A stretch of DNA of 64,000 nt from Ereboglobus luteus (GTDB lineage Bacteria > Verrucomicrobiota > Verrucomicrobiia > Opitutales > Opitutaceae): positions 2,708,501-2,772,500 of the forward strand of contig NZ_CP023004.1 in NCBI RefSeq assembly GCF_003096195.1, written 5' to 3'. Made by a program: the position numbers and the translations under genes. Below the pieces are notes generated by a model, which searched no databases, was not told where the DNA came from, and saw only the letters and a program-made list of their open reading frames with translations. Of this stretch, positions 8,662-16,602 are shown in pieces (positions within the stretch are counted from its first letter, which is position 1; each line of letters opens with the position of its first letter).

Positions 8662-9821
8662 GTTTTGTTGAATCAATTGATGCTGCCACGCTCGGCGAGC
8701 GACTTAGAGTTGCCCGCGCCAATGCCGGGCTTACGCAGGAAGACGCGGCCAAAAGGCTCGGTGTCTCCCGTCCGACGCTGGTGGCGATTGAACAAGGACA
8801 GAGAAAAGTTCGCGCCGAGGAACTGCGCACGCTTGCCGACATTTACGAGGCACGCTTTAATGATCTGCTGCGCTCAACGGCAGTGCATGTCGATCTTGTG
8901 GCAAAGTTCCGAAAAGGGGATTCCAAAAAACAAACGGAATTGGAAAAATCTGGAGAGGATGCGATTCGGTTACTGAATCGTTTGGCAACGGCATCGATGG
9001 AACTGGAATTTCGGTTGGGACAACGGCAGCAATCTTATCCTCCTCCAGAAAAACAAATCCTATCCGGCCCGCTTGAAGATCAAGCCGAGGACTTGGCGCT
9101 CGAACTCCGCCACCGCCTGGGTATCGGGTTGTCTCCGATTACCGACATCGTTTCATTGGTTGAATTAGAACTGGGAGTCCGAATTTTTTTCCGGCCACTG
9201 GCACCGCTGATTTCGGGTGTTTTCGCTTACGATGCGGCAGTTGGGCCGTGCATGTTGATCAATATCAAACATCCGCGTGAGCGTCAGGTTCTAACTATTG
9301 CGCATGAGCTGGGGCATTTTATGTGTGCGCGCAATTCACCGGATGTGGTGCATGAAGCAGCGCACGAGATTTCCAGGGAAGAACGATTTGTCACACTATT
9401 TGCAGTGGCTTTTTTGATGCCGGCGGTATCCGTGCGCAGTCGATTTCGTGACTATACGGCCGCGGGCGGAGCGTTTTCTCCAAGGAATCTGCTCTTGATG
9501 GCTCATTCATTCAAAGTTTCCGTGGAGGCCATGGCTCGACGCTTGGAAAACCTAAAACTTCTCAAGCAAGGAACCTTTGAATCGTTAAAGGAGCGGGGGT
9601 TTACCATTGAGGCGGCCAAGCGTGCGTTGGGTTTACCCACGGACGACGCACAATCTGCTCCACCACGCCTTACACTTATGGCCGTTGAAGCATATCGCCG
9701 GGGGTTGTTCTCGGAGGGGCAGTTGAGTAATATGCTTTCACTGGAACGGGTTCAACTTCGTGAACAATTGGACAACTTCGGAGGCGAAGAGTTGGATGAT
9801 GCGCTCTCTCTCGAAAGTTAA
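8658..9821 (+). CDS. XRE-family regulator fused to an ImmA/IrrE metallopeptidase
   Basis: 387 residues from the ATG that overlaps the upstream stop as ATGA; an in-frame ATG at 8631 is also possible but lies inside the previous gene. Residues ~12-65 are a helix-turn-helix (GERLRVARANAGLTQEDAAKRLGVSR then TLVAIEQGQRK). The metallopeptidase motif HELGH (zinc ligands H216 and H220, catalytic E217) lies in VLTIAHELGHFMCAR, and a downstream glutamate-rich stretch supplies the third ligand in this family. XRE-IrrE proteins often act as stress-activated regulators that cleave a repressor or partner. Position third in the QueC-like operon, directly before a PIN-like gene, suggests sensing plus release of the last gene product. 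Confidence 0.85.
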   Translation: MSFVESIDAATLGERLRVARANAGLTQEDAAKRLGVSRPTLVAIEQGQRKVRAEELRTLADIYEARFNDLLRSTAVHVDLVAKFRKGDSKKQTELEKSGEDAIRLLNRLATASMELEFRLGQRQQSYPPPEKQILSGPLEDQAEDLALELRHRLGIGLSPITDIVSLVELELGVRIFFRPLAPLISGVFAYDAAVGPCMLINIKHPRERQVLTIAHELGHFMCARNSPDVVHEAAHEISREERFVTLFAVAFLMPAVSVRSRFRDYTAAGGAFSPRNLLLMAHSFKVSVEAMARRLENLKLLKQGTFESLKERGFTIEAAKRALGLPTDDAQSAPPRLTLMAVEAYRRGLFSEGQLSNMLSLERVQLREQLDNFGGEELDDALSLES

Positions 9822-10431
9822 ACCCGGCAACGAGCCTCTATTTTTGGATACCAGCGTATTGATCAATCTGCTGGCAGCCGATTGCGTGGAGCTTATCGCC
9901 ACCACATTGGGGCGCGTTTTGATAGTAAGCGAATATGCGGCTCGTGAATTGACGCACGACCCGCGTGACAACGCCGATGGACAAGAAGTGATCGGGCGGC
10001 TTGCCGCCAACGGGACATTAAAAATTGCGACACTCGATGATGGTCAGCTAACGCATTTTTATCGTTTGGTGGGGGCACCGCCGCCAGATGATCTTGGTGA
10101 CGGTGAAGCAGCCACTTTGGCCTGTGCGGCCTTTTGTGGAATAGCAGTCATCGACGAGAAAAAGGCGACACGCATCGCCATGCGCGATTATCCCAACGTT
10201 GCACTATATACTACTCTGGATTTGCTCTGCGCAGATCAAATGTATCGCACTCATGGGGCAGCGCATGTGCACGATATGGTGACCAATGCGCTCACTGTGG
10301 GACGGATGCGAATTCCGCATGCATGGCGTTCTCGGCTAGATTCAAACATCACAGTAAAATCGTATTCCGCTATGGCGAACGGCTCCGCAATTTGCGGGCG
10401 AGTGGGGAGTAAGGGCTTAATTCGATCCTAA
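9796..10431 (+). CDS. PIN-like domain protein, last gene of the QueC-like operon
   Basis: 211 residues if the ATG at 9796 is used (9799 is equally possible); both overlap the end of the XRE/IrrE gene, which supports coupled translation. PIN-fold landmarks: FLDTSVLINLL near the N-terminus (first Asp at residue 18), a central Glu in GDGEAATLACAA, and an Asp in IAVIDEKKATRIA. These are the acidic residues that hold metal in PIN ribonucleases. PIN-like genes behind XRE-IrrE genes are a common pairing in mobile DNA. Probable RNase effector or toxin. The C-terminal ~40 residues beyond the PIN fold are not recognisable. Confidence 0.75.
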   Translation: MMRSLSKVKPGNEPLFLDTSVLINLLAADCVELIATTLGRVLIVSEYAARELTHDPRDNADGQEVIGRLAANGTLKIATLDDGQLTHFYRLVGAPPPDDLGDGEAATLACAAFCGIAVIDEKKATRIAMRDYPNVALYTTLDLLCADQMYRTHGAAHVHDMVTNALTVGRMRIPHAWRSRLDSNITVKSYSAMANGSAICGRVGSKGLIRS

Positions 10432-10444
10432 ACAGATATTCCCG

Positions 10445-11272
10445 TCAAAAGAGGCGCAGTTGTTCGATTTCTGGAGTTTCCGGTGTCGGAATGCTGTCGA
10501 GTTCACTTTCCTCAATGTCATCCGTGTCGTCTTCATCGTCGTCCGCCTCATTCATTTGAGACTCGGTGGCGGAGTCAGCTTCGAGTTCATCAATTTCGAA
10601 CGCCATTTCGGCGATGATTGTCGGGATTACGATCATCGGTTCGCCACCTGGCTTGGGCGGCAGGTCGAAATAACCCGAACACAGTCCGAGGGGGATGCCC
10701 TGGGAAAAGGCCTCGATTGAGAAGTCTCCCGACATGAGGCGGCGCAGCAACGCGAGCTTCCCCTGGACATGTTCCATCCAGTGGTGGCAAATCTCCTCAT
10801 CCCAATGCGCGGTGGCGGCAAGTTTGTCCGGCGTGTATTTATCGGACTCGGCCAATTCGTGATAGAGGAGGTATGCCGTCTGCCAGAGTTCGGTGCGTTG
10901 GGCGTCGGTCGCGAAGTAGCCATGCAGCACGGCTTCGTCCGCATCAATGCCGACGGATGTGGGGGCGGGGAGCCGGTTACGGGAGCATCTCCGCACCGTT
11001 TTTCGGGCTTCGCGCAGCGCGGCTTCGCGTTGGCGGTCGTTTTCGGCGGCAATCGATTCGAGGAAGTTTTGCGTGACGATTTCGGTGGGATGCCGGGTGT
11101 CGGGCTGGTCTATCGGGAGCCGTGTGTGCCCGGCGAGTGAACGATACCCCGTGTGGCTGAATGGGCAAACACCGCGCTCGGTGGCGAGAAGTTCGCCGCA
11201 AAACATGCTTCGCTTGAAGAGCGCGGGGCGGCCCCGTATGGTGAAAAGGTATTCGTTGATTACCGTGCTCAT
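10445..11272 (-). CDS. Hypothetical protein with acidic C-terminal tail
   Basis: 275 residues, not recognised as a known family. The N-terminus (MSTVINEYLFTIRGRPALFKR) is followed by CGELLATERGVCPFSHTGYRS, which looks like a compact folded segment with two cysteines. The middle is helical and ends FSQGIPLGLCSGYFDLPPKPGG. The last ~60 residues are very acidic (NEADDDEDDTDDIEESELD), as in DNA-mimic or histone-like plasmid proteins; this is a compositional observation only. The start codon overlaps the stop of the upstream gene by one base (TGATG), so the two are co-transcribed from leader A. It is one of a block of minus-strand plasmid-type genes facing away from the relaxase. Confidence 0.65.
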   Translation of the reverse strand: MSTVINEYLFTIRGRPALFKRSMFCGELLATERGVCPFSHTGYRSLAGHTRLPIDQPDTRHPTEIVTQNFLESIAAENDRQREAALREARKTVRRCSRNRLPAPTSVGIDADEAVLHGYFATDAQRTELWQTAYLLYHELAESDKYTPDKLAATAHWDEEICHHWMEHVQGKLALLRRLMSGDFSIEAFSQGIPLGLCSGYFDLPPKPGGEPMIVIPTIIAEMAFEIDELEADSATESQMNEADDDEDDTDDIEESELDSIPTPETPEIEQLRLF

Positions 11273-11763
11273 CAGACAATCCCTCCCTCGTTGCTAAAGT
11301 GCAGTTTTTTGTCGTCGCCGATGTAGAGGTCGATTTCACCGAAACCGTGACTGGCGTGGGTGAGTTGCAGCATCGCATATTCGGCGGATTCGTCGTCGGT
11401 GCAGGTGCTCCAGAATCCAGCCCCGTGCCGGCACCTTGTAAGCCATAGGTTTTGACCGTTGTGCTCGTCATCGAGATGAGTCAGGTCGGTTTCGTTTTCG
11501 CGCATGAACCGCGAGCACTCCGCCCATGCGCTCAAGAGGGATTCGGTGGCGATGGAGGTTATGCCAAAATCATTGTCGAGCGGTTCGCCCTCGTCGTCGG
11601 TTGACGACCAAAGTGACGCAACCAAGTAGCCTCTCAAAAAACGAAAGATCGCGGTTTCACCGAGGTTGATGTTGTGGAGCAATTCGTTTCGCAGTGCCGT
11701 GAGCTTGCGGCCTTTGGGCAGGTTGAGGAGTTCCGAATCGAACGTCGTTTCGCATGTAATCAT
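11272..11763 (-). CDS. Hypothetical plasmid-type protein with RHGAGFW motif
   Basis: 163 residues from MITCETTFDSELL. The motif WLTRCRHGAGFW followed by GEIDLYIGDDKKLHFSNEG is one I have seen in uncharacterised proteins of plasmids, phages and integrative elements; the function is unknown. The N-terminal half contains DFGITSIATESLLSAW, likely helical. The open frame extends far upstream, but the chosen ATG sits at the end of structured leader A, at the same relative place as the starts behind leaders B and C; this decides the start. It shares a transcript with the acidic protein gene downstream. Confidence 0.7.
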   Translation of the reverse strand: MITCETTFDSELLNLPKGRKLTALRNELLHNINLGETAIFRFLRGYLVASLWSSTDDEGEPLDNDFGITSIATESLLSAWAECSRFMRENETDLTHLDDEHNGQNLWLTRCRHGAGFWSTCTDDESAEYAMLQLTHASHGFGEIDLYIGDDKKLHFSNEGGIV

Positions 11764-11943
11764 GATGTTTGACGGAATCAGGCGCGGTCCGTTTCCGGCG
11801 ACATGTCGGAGTGTCTTCGGCCATGCCCGATTCACGCCGTTCCGAAAGCACACCCAGTCAAAGGACGCCGGAGCCTGTGCGCAGGCGTCCGGTGTGGAGC
11901 CTGACGAGCTATGTAGAGTCAGGACTACATTGACGGGTGTGGT
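11764..11943 (-). ncRNA. Structured leader RNA, copy A
   Basis: The 5' leader of the RHGAGFW gene. P1 pairs 11935-11941 with 11849-11855 (CACACCC/GGGTGTG). P2 pairs 11884-11890 with 11863-11869 (GGACGCC/GGCGTCC), capped by a GCCT/AGGC mini-stem. P3 pairs 11829-11833 with 11775-11779 (GAATC/GATTC) and ends 12 nt before the start codon. Copies B and C at 12.4-12.6 and 13.1-13.2 kb have different bases in the same stems but keep the pairing. The leader contains no evident ribosome-binding site, so P3 may control access to the start. Confidence 0.65.
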
Positions 11944-12031
11944 ATCGTGACGGAACACGCAGCGGGCAGCCACAGTGGGCGTATGCCCTAATTTCCATTG
12001 ATTGCCAAAAAAGGGGCGTGTGCCCCTTCGA

Positions 12032-12409
12032 TCAGTCCTCGTCGGAGAACATCAAGGTGAGAACTGGATCGGATGTGTCGCCCGGTCCCATGTGGAGTTT
12101 CAGCTTGTGGATTTCCTTGCCGAGTTTGACGTCGAAGAGCACCACGTCTGAAGTGTCGGCACCGCGTATTTGAAGCTTCGCCATTGTGCTGATGTCATGG
12201 AGGATTCCGCTGATGTCCTGTGAATCATCCTGGCGCATGACCGCTTCGATCGTCTGCCAAAGCGTGTCGGTGCAAGCGATCGGAAGTTTCCAATGCTGTT
12301 TGCTCACATCGTAGTTACTGAGGTCAACGAGCACACCGTCGTTGATGGCTTGTTTGCGAGTGTAGGAATAGATGACACCGCCGAATGGATCATTGTCGTT
12401 TGCGATCAT
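12032..12409 (-). CDS. DUF6573-like plasmid protein
   Basis: 125 residues from MIANDNDPFGGVIYSYTRKQAI. The pattern YSYTRKQAINDGVLVDLS, then KLPIACTDTLWQTIE, is that of a small uncharacterised family (DUF6573-like) common on plasmids and integrative elements. The C-terminal half (LQIRGADTSDVVLFDVKLG) ends DPVLTLMFSDED. No function is known. The ATG lies directly behind structured leader B; the open frame continues 87 nt upstream into the leader, but the leader's base-pairing argues against coding there. A single-gene unit in a row of similar leader-plus-gene cassettes. Confidence 0.75.
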   Translation of the reverse strand: MIANDNDPFGGVIYSYTRKQAINDGVLVDLSNYDVSKQHWKLPIACTDTLWQTIEAVMRQDDSQDISGILHDISTMAKLQIRGADTSDVVLFDVKLGKEIHKLKLHMGPGDTSDPVLTLMFSDED

Positions 12410-12597
12410 GATTATGAATTGAAACCAGGCGCAGTCCGGTTCCGGCGTCGTTGCCGGTTGATCTCGGTGCCGCCCGATTTCGCCACGCGCAAACACACCA
12501 AGTCAAAGGCACGCGAAGCATGTGCGACGCGTGCCGTGGTGGAGCGCAGACCGAGCCGCGTCGAGGTCGAGAACGACCTTGATCTGGTGTGGTAAAA
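12410..12597 (-). ncRNA. Structured leader RNA, copy B
   Basis: The 5' leader of the DUF6573-like gene. P1: 12585-12591 with 12494-12500 (CACACCA/TGGTGTG). P2: 12528-12535 with 12508-12515 (8 bp, GGCACGCG/CGCGTGCC), with an inner GCGT/ATGC mini-stem. P3: 12476-12481 with 12421-12426 (GAAATC/GGTTTC, one G-U pair). Inside the P3 domain CCGGC-AACGAC-GCCGG makes a further hairpin. Compared with A and C, pairs change on both sides. Confidence 0.65.
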
Positions 12598-12703
12598 TGC
12601 GGGCTTCACAGGGCGGGCAGGGAGTTTTCATTTGGAGTTTCCCTATAAAAAACGCGACAGTCGGAATGACCACCGCGCTGGTGATAAACGACATGAATTG
12701 AAG

Positions 12704-13054
12704 TCAAAGCCAACTGTGGCTGAGGGCGTTGGCATCACCGAAAAGAGTCCATGCGAGGTCATAAACCACGGAGTGCGCCGCGTCGAACCCACAGCCTCCC
12801 ACATGGAGTGATTCGTGTTTACGATTGTAGCGCATCGCGAGTGCAGTCGCGACAGTCCAAGTGATGCGGAGCGGACGTCCGTTTTTCACCACATACAAAT
12901 CCACAAACCGGCTCATGCCGCTTTGGCTGACATGCCGGAGGATGACGTAAACGGTGTCGCCGGATTTGAGATAGTCGCTGCGCAGATATTCGATTGCTTT
13001 CGCGCGTTCGGATTTAACTTCGGGCTGGGTCAGGGTCGCGGAGTCGTTTGACAT
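12704..13054 (-). CDS. Hypothetical plasmid/phage-type protein with HVSQSGMSR motif
   Basis: 116 residues from MSNDSATLTQPEVKSER. The core VYVILRHVSQSGMSRFVDLYVV, then ITWTVATALAMRYNRKHESLHVGGCGFDAAHSVVYDLAWTLFG (given in parts: RKHESLHVGGCGFD, VVYDLAWTLFG) resembles an uncharacterised family that I know from phage and plasmid genomes. The conserved Gly/Cys segment GGCGFD may be structural or ligand-binding; the function is unknown. The start codon lies immediately behind leader C, as for the two genes downstream, and that is why I prefer it to the in-frame start at 13138. Confidence 0.72.
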   Translation of the reverse strand: MSNDSATLTQPEVKSERAKAIEYLRSDYLKSGDTVYVILRHVSQSGMSRFVDLYVVKNGRPLRITWTVATALAMRYNRKHESLHVGGCGFDAAHSVVYDLAWTLFGDANALSHSWL

Positions 13055-13222
13055 AATGATAAGCGAAATCGTCCAACGTCCGCTTCCGGCGAAGTGCCGG
13101 GGCATCCGGTGTTGCCCGATTTCACCGACTTGCGGCACGCCAAGTCAAAGGCGCGCGTAGCTTGTCGAAGCGCGCCGTGGTGGAGGCGCGACGAAGGAGC
13201 GCACTACCTTGACGGCGTGGCA
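13055..13222 (-). ncRNA. Structured leader RNA, copy C
   Basis: The 5' leader of the HVSQSGMSR gene. P1: 13214-13219 with 13136-13141 (CACGCC/GGCGTG; copies A and B have A-U where C has G-C). P2: 13170-13176 with 13150-13156 (GGCGCGC/GCGCGCC), with an inner GCTT/AAGC mini-stem. P3: 13118-13123 with 13065-13070 (GAAATC/GATTTC). Inside it CCGGC-ACTTC-GCCGG forms a hairpin. The conserved unpaired-looking words include CCTTTGAC and CGCCGGAA. Confidence 0.65.
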
Positions 13223-13236
13223 GACTATACGAACCC

Positions 13237-13786
13237 CAGGGCAGAGGGTTTTCCTCACCGCAAGTGGGAGGTGTGTGATGCCTGTTCCCTGATTTCCGCG
13301 TGCGTCGCGAATCGGCAACAGGCCCGCGAGGAGTTGCGGGTCGTTCTGAGCGGGGCGCAGCCGGAAGGCCGAAGCAGAGCCGCCAAGGAACGCAGGCGGA
13401 CTGCGGAGGCTACTGGAGGCGTTAGCCGCGCGAGGAACGCTCCCGCATCTCTTCGCGCGTGTCGTAGTCGCATTCCGCTAACGCACGATGGCGCGCCGCG
13501 AAACAAGTCCCCCCGGGACGAAGGGACGCGGCGCGTTTTCGTGCCGGTCGGACGCATCCAAAATTGGGATACAAAAATTAGGGCAAATAGGACGCCCTCG
13601 CTTCCTCTATTTTGAGTCGCACGACGCCGATATGCTGCGGTGCATGGAAACCCTGAAAAAGACATTGCGCCTTGGCGCAAGGGGAGAGGCGTCCCGCTTA
13701 CAAAAAACGCATGTGCGTTTCGAGTCTGCGCGGCCTGTCCGCATTATCGTCGCGCGTGTCGCGATAGTCGCGAGGGAGGTGCCATC
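13237..13786. other. Gene-free region upstream of the relaxase; probable site of the transfer origin
   Basis: No supported gene. MobF elements usually keep oriT close to the relaxase gene, so this is the first place to look. Structures seen: an 8-bp inverted repeat GCGTTAGC (13419-13426)/GCTAACGC (13477-13484) and a short A/T-rich stretch at ~13560-13615. Neither is diagnostic of a nic site. An open frame on each strand here has a composition unlike the neighbouring genes and no recognisable domain. The 3' end provides the relaxase ribosome-binding site GGGAGGT (13774-13780). Confidence 0.35.
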
Positions 13787-14773
13787 GTGCTAAGTCCGAA
13801 GCCACAGTTGAATCTTGCGAACGCGCTCGGGTATTTCCGCGAGCATTTGTCCACGGGCGACTACTACATGGACGGCCATGTGGTCGCCGGCCAGTGGTGC
13901 GGCATCGCCGCGTCGATGCTCGGATTGGAGGGCGTTGTCACCGAGAAAAAATTTCTTGCGATGTGCCAGGGTTTTCATCCCGACACGGGGCAGCGCCTGA
14001 CGATGCGGCACAACACGACCCGTCGCGATGGCGGGCACACGGTATCGAATCGCCGCGTGTTTTATGACTTCACTATCAGTCCGCCAAAGTCGGTTTCGGT
14101 GGTCGCGCTGTATCAGGATGCCCGCATTATCGAACTCCACGATCACGCCGCCCGCATGATGATGGACGAACTCGAAAAGTTTGCCGAGACGCGCGTGCGA
14201 AAGGACGGCGCAAACGGCGAGCGCGTGACCGGCGGCATGGCTGCCGCGCTGTTCCGTCATGACACGAGCCGGGAACTCGACCCGCATTTGCACACGCACT
14301 GCGTGGTGTTCAACGCGACCTATGATTTCGAGGAGGAAAAGTGGAAGGCGCTTCACGCGACGGGCATGTATCGGGCGCAAAAGTTTGCGGAAAATCTCTA
14401 CTATCACGAACTGGCAAAAGGGCTCCGGCAACTCGGCTATGACATCGTCAATACGCCGACCGGATTTGAAATCCAGGGTGTGCCGGAAAGCGTGATCGCC
14501 CGGTTTTCCAAACGGCATCAACAGATCGACGCGGAGACAAAAAAACGGATCGAAATGGAGGGGCTGCACAGCAATGAAAAGGCGCTGCGCGAACAGGTGG
14601 CGCACGACAAACGGCGTCGGAAAATCAAGAACATGCCAGCGGAACAACTGCGTTCTCGCTGGTCTGCTGAGATGCCTGAATCCGAGCGCGCCTCACTTGC
14701 GAAAATTGAGCCGACAAAGCTGCCTCCGCCGCTGCCGGAAACATCCGTAGAAAATGCGGGCTGCCCCAATTAG
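13787..14773 (+). CDS. MobF-type conjugative relaxase, TrwC/TraI N-terminal domain (frame broken before helicase)
   Basis: Transesterase that nicks oriT and stays bound to the transferred strand. A GTG start at 13787 is chosen because it follows GGGAGGT by 6 nt and gives the family N-terminus MLSPKPQLNLANALGYF. Catalytic tyrosines are in STGDYYMDG (Y26/Y27). DFTISPPKSVSV and DPHLHTHCVVFN carry the family motifs; the metal-binding histidines are H167, H169 and H171. The frame ends at 14773, but the -1 frame continues with natural sequence (LPQLVEWADAHLFERRSVVGDYEL) straight into the helicase. Intact MobF proteins are one chain of ~950 residues, so this is the N-terminal third of a split gene. 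One missing G in GCGGGCTG (~14755) would restore it. Confidence 0.9.
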   Translation: MLSPKPQLNLANALGYFREHLSTGDYYMDGHVVAGQWCGIAASMLGLEGVVTEKKFLAMCQGFHPDTGQRLTMRHNTTRRDGGHTVSNRRVFYDFTISPPKSVSVVALYQDARIIELHDHAARMMMDELEKFAETRVRKDGANGERVTGGMAAALFRHDTSRELDPHLHTHCVVFNATYDFEEEKWKALHATGMYRAQKFAENLYYHELAKGLRQLGYDIVNTPTGFEIQGVPESVIARFSKRHQQIDAETKKRIEMEGLHSNEKALREQVAHDKRRRKIKNMPAEQLRSRWSAEMPESERASLAKIEPTKLPPPLPETSVENAGCPN

Positions 14774-14832
14774 TCGAATGGGCGGATGCCCACCTGTTTG
14801 AACGCCGGTCAGTCGTCGGCGATTACGAATTG

Positions 14833-16602
14833 ATGTCGGCTGCGCTGGAGCGCGGGCGCGGTGAAAACTTCGGACTTTCCGACTTGGAAAAACAGGTGGC
14901 GCAGCGCGATTACATCCGCGATGCGCAGTCGCGGAAGATTACCTCGCGAGGTGTGCTGGCGTGCGAACTGGCGATCCTGCGCGCCGCCCAAAATGGGCAG
15001 AGGCGCCATGATCCCATGAGTGAAAATCATACACCGGACTCGTCACTTTCCTCCGAACAGAGCCGTGCGGTGTCGCGTATTTTGAAGAGCCGGGATTTTA
15101 TCACGCTGTTCCAAGGCGGCGCGGGCACGGGGAAAAGTTATACCTTGCGCGAAGTCGCGCGCGGCCTTGCGGATGGCGGGCATCCCGTGGTGGTTGCCGC
15201 GCCACAGCATCAACAGGCGGATGATTTGCGGAAGGATGGCGTGGGAAACGCAATCACCCTGGCGCGGCTTCTTGCAAGCGGAACAAATATGCTGCCGCAT
15301 GGTGCGGTTGTGATTGTTGATGAAGCCGGACAGGTCGGCGGAAAGGACATGCTGGCGTTGATCGAGCGTGTGCGGGCTTGTGGCGGACGGTTGATTTTGT
15401 CGGGCGACACGCGTCAGCAAGGCGCGGTGGCGGCATCGGACGCATTGCGCGTGATCGAGGAGCATTCGGGGTTGCGCCCGGTGCGGCTGATGTCGATTCG
15501 GCGTCAGAATCCCGATGCCGTGTCCTCGAAGGAATCGAAAGCGTTTGTGAGGAAATACCGTTCCGCGGTGAAGGCGGCATCGGAGGGGAGGTTGACGGAC
15601 TCGTTTGATAAATTGGATTCGCTGGGATGCGTGCGCGAGCTCGACGCTGCGGATCGCAAGGCGGAGCTGGCGCGAGAATATTGCGAGGCGTTGAATCGCG
15701 GTGAAAAAGTGCTCGCGGTGGCGCAGACGTGGAACGAGGTGCGCGAGGCAAACGCGGCGATCCGCGACCGCTTGAAAAATGAGGGCAAGCTGGGTGAGAG
15801 CACGGCAGTCGAGTCGTTGCAATCGCTCGATTTGAGCGAGGCGCAAAAGCGCGATGTCCGGTTTTATGCGGGCGATGCGAAGGTGTGGTTTGTGCGCGAC
15901 TACGGGCGGTTCAAACGCGGTGACTGCTGCGAGGTCGCCGGCGCGGATGAGCGCGGCGTAACCCTGGAAAAAGACGGACGAATCACGACGGTAAGCCACC
16001 GCTACGCGGACAGATTTGTGGTGGTGAAGACGCGTCAACAGGAGTTGGCGCGTGGGGATCGGTTGCAGATGAAATTTAATGGAAACTCAATCGAAGGAAG
16101 ACCGATACGGAACGGCGAACTGGTGACGATATGTCGTGTGTTAAAAGACAAAAGCATCCGGGTTCGAGACGATGCGGGGACAATAAAAACACTCTCGCCG
16201 GCGCAACGGATGTTTGTGCCCGGTTACGCGGTGACGTCGTATGCATCACAGGGCAAAACAGTCGATACCGTGCTCGTTTCCCATGACGTCGAACAAGCGC
16301 CGATCAATCGACATCAATGGTATGTGGCCATCTCGCGAGCGCGCCAGAAAGTGCTCGTGCTCACGGAAGACAAGACGGCGCTGCGCGTGGCGATTGAGCG
16401 GGAGTCCGATCGCGAGCTCGCCTTGTCGATCAAGCCGGATGCGAGCGCAGCGCAAACACTGCATTCGGAACTATTGGCGGAATATGAAAATATCCGAGCC
16501 ATGCGCGCGCACGAGCAACTGCGCACTTCGCACGCCCAAGCGGCATCACCTCCTTCGTTGCATCAGCACAATCAACAACCAACCCGAGGAATCCGAATAT
16601 GA
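14833..16602 (+). CDS. MobF helicase, TraI/TrwC C-terminal domain (separated by a frameshift)
   Basis: A superfamily 1 helicase that unwinds the plasmid strand during transfer. The coordinate starts at the first ATG, but coding sequence continues upstream in this frame to ~14756. Motifs: Walker A GGAGTGKS (residues 95-102 from this ATG), Walker B/motif II VIVDEAGQV, motif III GDTRQQG, and motif VI YVAISRARQKV. The last ~90 residues have no clear domain. If joined to the relaxase the protein would be about 940 residues, the usual MobF length. The next gene overlaps the stop by ATGA, so translation is coupled along the mobilisation operon. Confidence 0.88.
   Translation: MSAALERGRGENFGLSDLEKQVAQRDYIRDAQSRKITSRGVLACELAILRAAQNGQRRHDPMSENHTPDSSLSSEQSRAVSRILKSRDFITLFQGGAGTGKSYTLREVARGLADGGHPVVVAAPQHQQADDLRKDGVGNAITLARLLASGTNMLPHGAVVIVDEAGQVGGKDMLALIERVRACGGRLILSGDTRQQGAVAASDALRVIEEHSGLRPVRLMSIRRQNPDAVSSKESKAFVRKYRSAVKAASEGRLTDSFDKLDSLGCVRELDAADRKAELAREYCEALNRGEKVLAVAQTWNEVREANAAIRDRLKNEGKLGESTAVESLQSLDLSEAQKRDVRFYAGDAKVWFVRDYGRFKRGDCCEVAGADERGVTLEKDGRITTVSHRYADRFVVVKTRQQELARGDRLQMKFNGNSIEGRPIRNGELVTICRVLKDKSIRVRDDAGTIKTLSPAQRMFVPGYAVTSYASQGKTVDTVLVSHDVEQAPINRHQWYVAISRARQKVLVLTEDKTALRVAIERESDRELALSIKPDASAAQTLHSELLAEYENIRAMRAHEQLRTSHAQAASPPSLHQHNQQPTRGIRI

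Noticed and set aside
13255-13680. A 141-residue minus-strand protein before the relaxase
   Set aside because: Arg/Ala/Ser-rich with no domain, in a region of repeat-like sequence; more likely non-coding DNA around the transfer origin.
13640-13786. A Cys-rich N-terminal extension of the relaxase
   Set aside because: The strong ribosome-binding site before GTG 13787 and the conserved MobF N-terminus fix the start downstream.
14740-14775. Programmed -1 frameshifting between relaxase and helicase
   Set aside because: No slippery heptamer in the right phase and no obvious downstream pseudoknot; one missing G explains it and three other genes show the same kind of defect.
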